From the NCBI GenBank assembly GCA_049315325.1, contig JBMOKJ010000005.1, forward strand, positions 62,001-126,000: 64,000 bases of DNA. The letters are read 5' to 3'. Both the position numbers and the translations under genes were made by a program. The stretch is from CAXXIC01 sp049315325. Its GTDB lineage: Bacteria > Bacteroidota > Bacteroidia > Bacteroidales > UBA7332. The notes beneath the pieces were generated by a model, which was not told the DNA's origin, made no database searches, and worked only from the letters and a program-made list of their open reading frames with translations. Below, piece after piece: positions 7,385 through 14,700 of this stretch; the stretch's first letter is position 1, and each line of letters opens with the position of its first letter.

Positions 7385-9226
7385 TTAATTTTTCACAAAG
7401 AACTTTACTGTTTTACCATTATTTGATTTTAAGAAGTAAACTCCGGTTTTAAAATTCGATATGTTAATCTGATTTGTGTGATTTACATTCACTACTTTAT
7501 TCCCCAAACTGTTCAATATTTGTCCATTTTCAATAGTTTCCGAAATAAGCAAAGTAGTGTTGTTAGTAGAATTTTGAGAAACGCTTAATTTTCCATTTCC
7601 TACAACATCTGTCACCTTAGTATCAGTTGTGTTCAATTCATATATGGAAACTGAGCCACTTACTTCATAAGAAACAATCAACAAATCTTTTCCATTTGGG
7701 CTTTCCGTTGCTGGGATAAACAATAAACCTTCTGGACCTAAGTCGCCACCTGTACCTACTCCAGTACCTGAAGTTGAGACAGGAGTTTGAGAGAAATCTC
7801 TTGAACTCAAATATTGCTCAAATATTGGTGAAGTAGGGTTTGTAACATCGTAAATTAATATAGCTGATTGTCTTTCCAGTCCAATGAATGCATAGGTCTT
7901 ATTGTCAATTTTAGCAGTAATCACAGTTTCTGGTTCAGGTCCTTTGTCGTCGCTACGGTCAGATTTTTGATTGGTTGTGTTGTGATTAACATTGAAATTA
8001 GCAGGATAATTTGCAGCCACATATTGCTCGATATCATCGCCACTATCGAAAACTTGAGCAATCGTATCATTCCATACACTAAACGAGCGAGCGCCATAAG
8101 AATAAAGCACATCAAAATCATTGTCTCCATCGATATCGCCCAATTTATTGGTAACCTTCAATCGACCTAGACTCGCATTATTTTTTAATGTAGATGCCGT
8201 AGGAAAGATGGTTGGATCGAGTGTGAGTGTACTTATTCTCGCTTCTTCGTTGAGTGCAGTATATGCTCTTGCATCGCCTTCATTAGCGGTTATCAAATAT
8301 ACTTTATTGTTATACACCATTGATGCAATACCATCAGGCTGATACATCCCCTTTACAGGCCAGTTTTTGATGTTTATTTGAGTAGATGGGTTCGATGGGT
8401 ATCTATCTGATGCGTCAATTCCATTACCTACTGCATTGTAATCTTTGTATCCCAATGGTTTGATATCGGTAACTGTTTTGGTCGCTAAATCAACAATAGC
8501 AATTGCATTGTTTTCTTGACAAGTTACCCATGCCGTTTTGGAATCCTCTGACACTGCAATATATTCGGGTTCCATATCTTTTGAAACAGTGGCATTAATA
8601 CCATATATGCGAACTCCTTTATTGATAAGTTGTGTTTTAGATGCATCAAAACTATTAAATCCTGCATGAGAAACGGTTGCATTCAATACCCCTGCACTAA
8701 TATCAATAATACTTACACAACCTTCAGGGTCGTTGGTATAATCGTCTGACGGCTCGCCTTCATTAGCTACAAGAACTTTTGTACCATCGGGTGTGAATGT
8801 AAGCATATCAGGCAAAGCACCAACAGTAACCGACTTTAAAAATGTTCCGTCATTTGCATTAAAAAAGACTACCTTACCGCTATCTTGCTTTAATACAGCC
8901 TCCACGGCCACAGCAAGTATGTTATTTTTCACACTAACACTATTGGCCGCTGCGCCATAAGGAGCGATTGAAATAGTATTAATAAAAGTCGGATTTGAAG
9001 GGATGGTAAGATTAATAACATGAATATTTCCAGAATTGCCATTCACAGAATACAATCTTTTGGAGGTTTTGTCATAAGCGCTAATCTCCATTACCCCGCC
9101 ATCTAAATTGAAAAACCCTGAATTGTAACGTCCTGCGAATGAAGCAGTCAAGGTGGAAGATGCTGCATGCGCAACAGTTAGAAACAAACTAAACGAAAGC
9201 GTTAGTGATAAAAAACTTTTTTTCAT
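7385..9226 (-). CDS. Secreted choice-of-anchor I protein with T9SS sorting domain
   Basis: A 613-residue secreted beta-propeller-like protein. The ATG at 9226 gives a classical signal peptide (MKKSFLSLTLSFSLFLTVAHA); the open frame extends 20 codons further up but without a good signal start. The body carries choice-of-anchor I features (ISAYDKTSKRLYSVNG; VANEGEPSDDYTNDPEG; TANEGDARAY; GLERQSAILIYDV; GPEGLLFIP), a family overlapping YncE-like and phytase/alkaline phosphatase-like propellers. The last 75 residues (ISETIENGQILNSLG to VYFLKSNNGKTVKFFVKN) are a Por secretion-tail domain, implying export and surface anchoring by type IX secretion. The ligand is unknown. Confidence 0.88.
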   Translation of the reverse strand: MKKSFLSLTLSFSLFLTVAHAASSTLTASFAGRYNSGFFNLDGGVMEISAYDKTSKRLYSVNGNSGNIHVINLTIPSNPTFINTISIAPYGAAANSVSVKNNILAVAVEAVLKQDSGKVVFFNANDGTFLKSVTVGALPDMLTFTPDGTKVLVANEGEPSDDYTNDPEGCVSIIDISAGVLNATVSHAGFNSFDASKTQLINKGVRIYGINATVSKDMEPEYIAVSEDSKTAWVTCQENNAIAIVDLATKTVTDIKPLGYKDYNAVGNGIDASDRYPSNPSTQINIKNWPVKGMYQPDGIASMVYNNKVYLITANEGDARAYTALNEEARISTLTLDPTIFPTASTLKNNASLGRLKVTNKLGDIDGDNDFDVLYSYGARSFSVWNDTIAQVFDSGDDIEQYVAANYPANFNVNHNTTNQKSDRSDDKGPEPETVITAKIDNKTYAFIGLERQSAILIYDVTNPTSPIFEQYLSSRDFSQTPVSTSGTGVGTGGDLGPEGLLFIPATESPNGKDLLIVSYEVSGSVSIYELNTTDTKVTDVVGNGKLSVSQNSTNNTTLLISETIENGQILNSLGNKVVNVNHTNQINISNFKTGVYFLKSNNGKTVKFFVKN

Positions 9227-9375
9227 TTTTGTGAATTTTAATTGTAAAAATATGACGCAAAAGTAATTCTCAAATATGTCAATCATATTTACTCATTGTT
9301 AAGAATCCATTAAACCACTATTGTGAAAAATTCATCTTCTATCCTTGTCTGTGCTTCAGCCTTTTGATTATTTTA

Positions 9376-9390
9376 GGAATATGTAATTCC
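9376..9390 (+). repeat. REP hairpin 5' of the broken RAYT
   Basis: GGAATATGTAATTCC, matching the hairpin at 4808-4822 with one change in the loop region. The following CGAAAAC and the 38 bases up to the ATG are also similar to those before the intact gene. Confidence 0.6.
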
Positions 9391-9427
9391 GAAAACTATA
9401 CAATAGCAGAGATTCGAAAATCAAGTA

Positions 9428-9520
9428 ATGAACATGGCAAATCGCATCACTGGCGAAGTGTGAATCGTAACCGACACAGTGGTCGATTGAGTAGATATAT
9501 TTACCCGACCGACTTACAAA
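9428..9520 (+). pseudogene. Truncated RAYT relic
   Basis: The ATG at 9428 opens the same N-terminus as the intact RAYT (MNMANRITGEV versus MNIANRITGEV). It carries TGA stops in place of W12 and W21, and homology ends after TRPTYK. A GCGCG-ended repeat begins 11 bases later, so truncation may be linked to that insertion. About 30 of 180 codons remain. The flanking REP hairpin is preserved. Confidence 0.85.
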
Positions 9521-9530
9521 CCTCTTTTTA

Positions 9531-9645
9531 GCGCGGGTTTGCAACCACGTGCTTTTTGTTTATACCGTGTGAAACTGTATATTTGCGAAGCTAATAGAGC
9601 AGTTTGCCACTACTTAAATATAAGGTACGTGTCGCAAACTCGCGC
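9531..9645. repeat. GCGCG-ended MITE-like repeat, copy 3
   Basis: 115 bp with inverted ends: GCGCGGGTTTGC followed by ACGTGC on the left, and ACGTGTCGCAAACTCGCGC on the right. Length and termini resemble the 1875-1985 element, but the interior differs. It ends about 50 bases before the BNR gene and could carry or disturb its promoter. Confidence 0.55.
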
Positions 9646-9698
9646 AAACTAAGGGATTAACCAACGCAATTTAAATACCTTATCAATAAATTTAATCG

Positions 9699-11012
9699 AT
9701 GAGAACAACAACTTATTTCACCCTGACGATAGTGCTTTGGCTTGTGTTTGGTCAGTTTAGCCGTGCTCAATTGGGGAAAGATGCGTTGGAAACCGTAGAA
9801 ATTTCAGAGGTAGAGTCAGCTTTTCCGGTTGGTTTTTGTATGAAAACCTACAAAAACAACCAATACCTTGCCTATTACGATGCCTCTCACAACATGGTAA
9901 TGGCAAAAAGAGAGTTGGGCTCATCGACATGGCAAAAAACGATTCTACCCACCAAAGTAGGATGGGATTCGCACAACTTCGTTACTTTTGCTTTTGATAA
10001 AGAGGGCTTTATACACCTGAGTGGCAATATACATGCCGTGCCATTGATTTACTTCAAATCAAAGAAATCAGAAAACATCGACGAGTTTGAAGTGCTCAAT
10101 TATATGACAGGGAAAGAAGAACTTCGCACAACTTATCCCCAGTTCATGACAAACAACGAAGGTGATTTGATTTTTCATTATCGCTCGGGTGGCAGTGGCA
10201 ATGGGTTCGAAGTCTATAATCGATACGATAGCAAAACCAAAACCTGGAAACGTCTGCTCGACACCCCTCTCATCGACGGGAAGGGGCACAGAAATGCCTA
10301 CATGCAAGGGCCAACGATGGGGAAAGATGGATATTATCATTTGATTTGGGTGTGGCGCGATAGCCCAGATTGCTCCACCAATCACACCCTCTCTTATGCC
10401 CGCAGCAAGGATCTCATTCATTGGGAGTCTATCAGAGGTGAGCAAGTGCCACTACCCATCACCATCGAAAACAAAGAACTGGTAGTGGATGGCACTCCGG
10501 TAAAAGGAGGATTATTTAATCCCGGCATTAAACTCAGTTTCGACTCCAACAAACGCCCTCTAATCGGATACCACAAATACGACACCGATGGAAACAATCA
10601 GCTTTACGTTGCCCGCTTCGAAAACGGCAGCTGGAAACAGGTGCAGCTCACCAACTGGAAATACCGCTGGCAGTTTGAAGGCGGAGGCTCAATGAAAAGT
10701 GAATTAAGCATCAATGCACCAATGATTATCGATAGCAATACCATGGCTTTTGGCTACAAACACATTCGATACGGCAGTGCGCAGGTGTTGTTCGACCAAA
10801 CTACCCTGCAACCGAAAGGGATAAGAGATACCCCGTCTTTGTTTCCAAATGAATACAGCAAGGTGCAATCTAACTTTCCCAACATGATTGTCAATACCCT
10901 TGTGGATGGCCCCTACCTACTTCGTTGGGAAACACTACCTGCAAACCGCGACAGAAAACCTGAAGGCGAATTGCCTCCACCATCTAAGCTGATGCTCTAT
11001 AAAATAAAATAA
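9699..11012 (+). CDS. Secreted BNR_4 repeat protein (possible polysaccharide lyase or sialidase-like)
   Basis: 437 residues with an N-terminal signal peptide (TTYFTLTIVLWLVFGQFSRAQ). The rest is a BNR_4-type seven-bladed propeller: repeated strands such as YLAYYDASHNMVMAKREL, GHRNAYMQGPTMGKDGYYHL, IWVWRDSPDCSTNHTLSYAR and LIGYHKYDTDGNNQLYVARF. BNR_4 proteins include ulvan lyases (PL24/PL25-like) and uncharacterised secreted glycan-binding proteins. The conserved RDSP and the NHTLSYARSKD block favour a catalytic glycan enzyme, but the substrate is not determinable here. It stands alone on the plus strand. Confidence 0.75.
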   Translation: MRTTTYFTLTIVLWLVFGQFSRAQLGKDALETVEISEVESAFPVGFCMKTYKNNQYLAYYDASHNMVMAKRELGSSTWQKTILPTKVGWDSHNFVTFAFDKEGFIHLSGNIHAVPLIYFKSKKSENIDEFEVLNYMTGKEELRTTYPQFMTNNEGDLIFHYRSGGSGNGFEVYNRYDSKTKTWKRLLDTPLIDGKGHRNAYMQGPTMGKDGYYHLIWVWRDSPDCSTNHTLSYARSKDLIHWESIRGEQVPLPITIENKELVVDGTPVKGGLFNPGIKLSFDSNKRPLIGYHKYDTDGNNQLYVARFENGSWKQVQLTNWKYRWQFEGGGSMKSELSINAPMIIDSNTMAFGYKHIRYGSAQVLFDQTTLQPKGIRDTPSLFPNEYSKVQSNFPNMIVNTLVDGPYLLRWETLPANRDRKPEGELPPPSKLMLYKIK

Positions 11013-11122
11013 TGCAATGGCGATTGCCTTGCGCTTAAACATCGTTTCCTATAATTTGGATATCCGCAAACAACATGCAACAAAGAACTGTTTAATTGTA
11101 TATAAATCAAACAACAGAAACT

Positions 11123-11851
11123 ATGAATCTTGAAGAAGTATTGAATTATCGCCGTTCGGTGAGAAACTACGACGCAGCAAAGCCGTTGGATGTCGATAAA
11201 GTAAAAAAGTGCATCGAGCTGGCTACTTTAGCACCGAACAGTTCGAATATGCAATTGTGGGAGTTTTACCACATCATAGATAAAGAACAACTCAAGACGT
11301 TATCGAAATTCTGTTTCGATCAGAGTGCGACTGCTACGGCACAGCAAGCAGTCGTGTTCGTCACTCGGCGCGACCTGTTTCGCCAAAGGGCAAAAGGGGT
11401 TTTCGAGTTTGAAAAAGAGAATATTGCACGATATAGTCCACTTGATCGTCAAGAGAAGCGCACGAAAGATCAAAAACTCTATTATAGCAAAGTCATGCCG
11501 TTTATGTATGCGCAGTTTTTCGGGTTGATGGGATTTCTTCGCAAATTGATTGCACACACCGTTCATCCGTTCCGAACTATGATTACTGCTGTTTCAGAAT
11601 CAGACAGCCGGATAGTGGTACACAAAAGTTGCGCATTGGCTGCTCAAACCTTTATGATTGCAATGGCAAACGAAGGGTACGACACCTGTCCGCTCGAGGG
11701 ATTTGATGGTTTGCGTGTGAAGAAACTCCTTGGACTGCCGCGAGGTGCAGAGATTAATATGGTGATTTCGTGCGGAATACGAAATGGGAACAAAGGCATC
11801 TGGGGCGAACGATTCCGTGTACCGTTTGAGGAGGTTTATAGGCAGGTGTAA
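11123..11851 (+). CDS. Nitroreductase family protein
   Basis: A 242-residue FMN-dependent oxidoreductase. MNLEEVLNYRRSVRNYDAAKPL is the standard nitroreductase N-terminus (arginines of RRSVR contact FMN phosphate), and LATLAPNSSNMQLWEF continues the flavin-binding site. The C-terminal half has CALAAQTFMIAMANEGYDTCPLEGFD and LPRGAEINMVISCG. The start is set at 11123, where the family's N-terminus begins; nine further in-frame codons upstream are unlikely to be translated. The middle carries a hydrophobic FFGLMGFLRKLIAHTV insert. Substrate unknown. Confidence 0.85.
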   Translation: MNLEEVLNYRRSVRNYDAAKPLDVDKVKKCIELATLAPNSSNMQLWEFYHIIDKEQLKTLSKFCFDQSATATAQQAVVFVTRRDLFRQRAKGVFEFEKENIARYSPLDRQEKRTKDQKLYYSKVMPFMYAQFFGLMGFLRKLIAHTVHPFRTMITAVSESDSRIVVHKSCALAAQTFMIAMANEGYDTCPLEGFDGLRVKKLLGLPRGAEINMVISCGIRNGNKGIWGERFRVPFEEVYRQV

Positions 11852-11937
11852 TACCTTTATTTACTATTGCTGCTGAATGTTACAATTGCAAATGATAAAG
11901 TAAGAACACAATTTTGAATAACATAAAACAAATTATT

Positions 11938-12162
11938 ATGGCAACAACTTGGTTCAAAAAAGTCGGATGGATTTATTTCCCGACACAAGTCATCGGTTTC
12001 GTAATCACGTTTCTAGTTATCGTCTTTTGTGTAACAGTGTTTTTTGCGGTGGACAGGAACTCGCATTCAATTTCAGACACCTTGTATGGGATTTTCCCTT
12101 ACGTTGTTTCTGCTTTCACCATTTTATTTTGGATTGCAAGTCATACGTCGAAAAAAGAGTAA
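11938..12162 (+). CDS. Small two-TM membrane protein, unknown function
   Basis: A 74-residue protein starting ATG at 11938 (MATTWFKKVGWIYFPTQ). There are two hydrophobic helices (about residues 16-38 and 52-68) separated by a short polar loop. The basic ends (TSKKE) suggest both termini are cytoplasmic. I recognise no domain. It lies 86 bases after the nitroreductase and ends before a bidirectional terminator. Confidence 0.65.
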   Translation: MATTWFKKVGWIYFPTQVIGFVITFLVIVFCVTVFFAVDRNSHSISDTLYGIFPYVVSAFTILFWIASHTSKKE

Positions 12163-12226
12163 TTAATAAAGCGTGATTTGTGCTTCGATAAATTCGCACT
12201 AAGAATGAGATGCAAATAGAAAACGC

Positions 12227-12269
12227 AAAGTGACGCAAAATCAGCAGAGTTCTGAATTTGCGTCACTTT
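12227..12269. terminator. Bidirectional terminator
   Basis: AAAGTGACGCAAA (12227-12239) is the exact complement of TTTGCGTCACTTT (12257-12269), with a T-rich tail on the plus strand. It separates the convergent small membrane gene and the SemiSWEET gene. Confidence 0.8.
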
Positions 12270-12287
12270 TTATTTGTGTTACTTGTT

Positions 12288-12560
12288 TTATACCTTTTCC
12301 TTACGATTGTTCTGAATGGTCTTATACAACGTGTAGAGCGATGGCAACAGACACGTTCCATTTGCCAAAATCATAGGCATATCTGGGATAACAACGCCGT
12401 AAAGAAACCAGAAAAAGATACCCAATGTCATGATAGAATACATGGTTATCGAAATACCGTGCGTCTCACCAGTCTTAATCACTTTATACGCCTGAGGAAA
12501 CTGTGCAAGGGCTGTGCAAGCTCCTGCAGCATACCCAATAATCGTAATATTGAAATCCAT
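12288..12560 (-). CDS. SemiSWEET sugar transporter
   Basis: A 90-residue three-helix membrane protein of the MtN3/saliva (PQ-loop) family. The PQ motif is in ALAQFPQAYKVIKTGETHGIS, followed by MYSIMTLGIFFWFLYGVV and a third helix ANGTCLLPSLYTLYKTI. Bacterial SemiSWEETs dimerise to form a facilitative sugar pore; length and layout are typical. Single gene, transcribed toward the shared terminator. Confidence 0.9.
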   Translation of the reverse strand: MDFNITIIGYAAGACTALAQFPQAYKVIKTGETHGISITMYSIMTLGIFFWFLYGVVIPDMPMILANGTCLLPSLYTLYKTIQNNRKEKV

Positions 12561-12666
12561 AGTTGTAATTTTTTATGCAAATGTAACTAAATATTTGTTT
12601 AAATTACACTTTAGCATAAAGATTTTGTCTATTTCCAAAACCCAATTTTCGTGTACACGTTAAAAA

Positions 12667-13539
12667 CTAAAACAACGAAAGCTGAATTGCCTCTGATTGC
12701 TTTGCCACTGGCTCATACCGTCCGTAAAGCTGATATTTTTGTCTGAGCGATCCAATCTTTGCGTAAAGCATCGTTTCATATTCAGAATTTACAGTTGAAT
12801 ATCGATAAAGTTGAGCAAAATCTACTGCAATTTCAGGAAAATGGGTTTCGGTTACCTTCAAAAATTGGGGTTTGCCCGCACCTCGAAGAAACAGAACATT
12901 CGTCACGATATTCTCTAAGCCAAACTCTTTGGTGAGGCGAAATGCTGTATCGAGGTTTTCGTCGTTATCAGATATTAGCGGTATAATCGGCATAAAACCA
13001 ACAACCGTTTTTCGGGCGATTCCTCGGAATTTAGCAAGCATCTCCATGCGCTCCATTGCCGAAGATCCGCCAGGTTCGATAATTTTCCGCACCGATTCGT
13101 CGAACGACGTAATACTAGTGGTAATATCCACAGTCGTAACCTTCGACAAATCTTTAATCAACTCAAAATCCCGCAAAATAAGATTCGATTTGGTCTGAAT
13201 AAAAACCGGATTTCGGTGTTTCTTTACGATATCGTAAATTTTCGGCAACAGTTCATAACGCTTCTCAGCATGCTGATAAAGGTCGGTCGTGCCTCCAATC
13301 TTGATTTGATCGTGTTGCCAACTTTTTCGACTCATCTCAGCGTCTAATCGTTCAGCGACATTTATTTTCACCAAAATATCTCGGAAAAAATTATCCAACC
13401 CCAAATAGTTGTGCGAATACTGCGCAAAACAGTATTTGCAACCAATCGTGCAACCACGATAAGGATTCAAATCCCAATTCGTTGGAAACGCATTTGGATG
13501 AAAGGTTAATACCTTTTTGGCTTCAACTTCAGTGATCAA
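12667..13539 (-). CDS. Radical SAM protein, spore photoproduct lyase-like
   Basis: A radical SAM enzyme of the SplB-like group, with the iron-sulfur cluster motif CTIGCKYC (CxxxCxxC) in NPYRGCTIGCKYCFAQYSH, then GGTTDLYQHAEKRY and TKSNLILRDFELIKDL. Members are mostly uncharacterised, often linked to DNA-repair genes. No ATG exists upstream of the motif. The open frame begins at TTG 13599, one base past the preceding gene's stop, but its first 20 codons are an odd Ile-rich stretch. I prefer TTG at 13539 (ITEVEAKKVLTFHPN), giving 290 residues. It follows the SnoaL-like gene closely and is probably co-transcribed. Confidence 0.75.
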   Translation of the reverse strand: MITEVEAKKVLTFHPNAFPTNWDLNPYRGCTIGCKYCFAQYSHNYLGLDNFFRDILVKINVAERLDAEMSRKSWQHDQIKIGGTTDLYQHAEKRYELLPKIYDIVKKHRNPVFIQTKSNLILRDFELIKDLSKVTTVDITTSITSFDESVRKIIEPGGSSAMERMEMLAKFRGIARKTVVGFMPIIPLISDNDENLDTAFRLTKEFGLENIVTNVLFLRGAGKPQFLKVTETHFPEIAVDFAQLYRYSTVNSEYETMLYAKIGSLRQKYQLYGRYEPVAKQSEAIQLSLF

Positions 13540-13599
13540 AATAATAATAATTAAGCAAATGGATTGAAGTATTCCAACCCACTGCTGTGAAAATCTCAA

Positions 13600-14085
13600 T
13601 TAAAATTTCCTAACAGGGCGTTTACTTTTCACCTTAAACAGACCTGCAAAAATGGTATAACCCAACAATGCACCAACACCGATTTGTGACATCACACCCA
13701 GCAAATCAGTTGTTTGCCACTCTTGAATCACTTTTCCATCTTTTACTTTACGCATAAAAATGCCGTGAACTTCGAGATTTTTCTTGTTTGCAGGAGCCCC
13801 CATAAAACTACCAGTGTTGACTGCAGTCGAAATGAAACGAATTGAAACCATATCATCTTCCGCTACAATTGCGGGAAAAGTCATTTTCAGGTTAGAAAAC
13901 GCAGCTTTCATATCCTGCATAAACCCAATATACTCGTCTTTGGTAAAGACAAATCCGTCGCCCGTGTAAGTAAAATCTTTGTCGAGAAGCAGATCAAGAT
14001 CACTCCAACGACCTTCCAAAATTGCTAACGAAACGGCTAAAGCCGTTTTTTTATTCTCTTCCAATACATTCAACTCTTTTTCCAT
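13600..14085 (-). CDS. SnoaL/NTF2-like protein
   Basis: 161 residues starting ATG at 14085. The first 125 residues form an NTF2-like cone fold as in SnoaL-type ester cyclases and DUF4440-like proteins: LAILEGRWSDLDLLLDKDFTYTG, EYIGFMQDMKAAFSNLKM, and VHGIFMRKVKDGKVIQEWQTTD. The C-terminal 30 residues (IGVGALLGYTIFAGLFKVKSKRP) are hydrophobic then basic and may anchor it to the membrane. It is divergent from the HxlR regulator at 14236, a common arrangement in which HxlR controls the neighbour. Confidence 0.75.
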   Translation of the reverse strand: MEKELNVLEENKKTALAVSLAILEGRWSDLDLLLDKDFTYTGDGFVFTKDEYIGFMQDMKAAFSNLKMTFPAIVAEDDMVSIRFISTAVNTGSFMGAPANKKNLEVHGIFMRKVKDGKVIQEWQTTDLLGVMSQIGVGALLGYTIFAGLFKVKSKRPVRKF

Positions 14086-14235
14086 AAATTCCAAACTTTA
14101 ATGATTAAACAATAAATAATTTGATGCAAAGATGAACCTTATACATCGTCCTTGCAATACACTACCCAAAAAGAAAGTACAATTTAAAAAGGTAGTGAAC
14201 TGAATTTCTTCTAAATTTGCTGAAAAATAGTAATT

Positions 14236-14595
14236 ATGAGACGTTACAAATTAGATGGTACATACTTTTACTGCCCTGTTGATCTTACACTTTCAGTAAT
14301 TGGAGGCAGATGGAAAAGTTTGGTTTTCTGGAACCTTCGTGATGGCGCCAAACGTTACAGCGAATTGAAGCGTATTTTGGTTGGGATTAACGATAAGATG
14401 CTTTCGCAAGTTTTGAAAGAACTGGAAATCAGCGGAATAGTGAGTCGCAAAGACTACTTTACCATTCCACCTAAAGTCGAATATTCGCTGACTTCCGAAG
14501 GAGAAAAATTACTTCCAGTAATGAAAATGATGGAGGAGTGGGGTTCAAAATTTGAAGTTGATACAAAAGAGATTTTACCAACTATCGAAAACTAA
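14236..14595 (+). CDS. HxlR family transcriptional regulator
   Basis: A 119-residue winged-helix regulator. CPVDLTLSVIGGRWKSLVFWNL, then GAKRYSELKRILVGINDKMLSQVLKELE, then the wing SRKDYFTIPPKVEYSLTSEG are diagnostic of HxlR. The conserved N-terminal cysteine (C13) in YFYCPV is the redox- or electrophile-sensing position in several members. The 150-bp divergent promoter region with the SnoaL-like gene suggests it controls that gene and the radical SAM gene behind it, likely in response to reactive carbonyls or oxidants (inference). Confidence 0.9.
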   Translation: MRRYKLDGTYFYCPVDLTLSVIGGRWKSLVFWNLRDGAKRYSELKRILVGINDKMLSQVLKELEISGIVSRKDYFTIPPKVEYSLTSEGEKLLPVMKMMEEWGSKFEVDTKEILPTIEN

Positions 14596-14646
14596 CTCAA
14601 AGATTGACAGGCTATTCTATCTTTATCGCCGAGGTATATAAAAAAA

Positions 14647-14674
14647 GCGGCTCCAACTAACCTGTCGAAGCCGC
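14647..14674 (-). terminator. Terminator of the EF-G2 gene
   Basis: GCGGCT pairs with AGCCGC, with a run of T on the minus strand just after the stem. It is 27 bases beyond the EF-G2 stop. Confidence 0.75.
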
Positions 14675-14700
14675 ATTGAAATTATTCCAAAAGAATAAGT

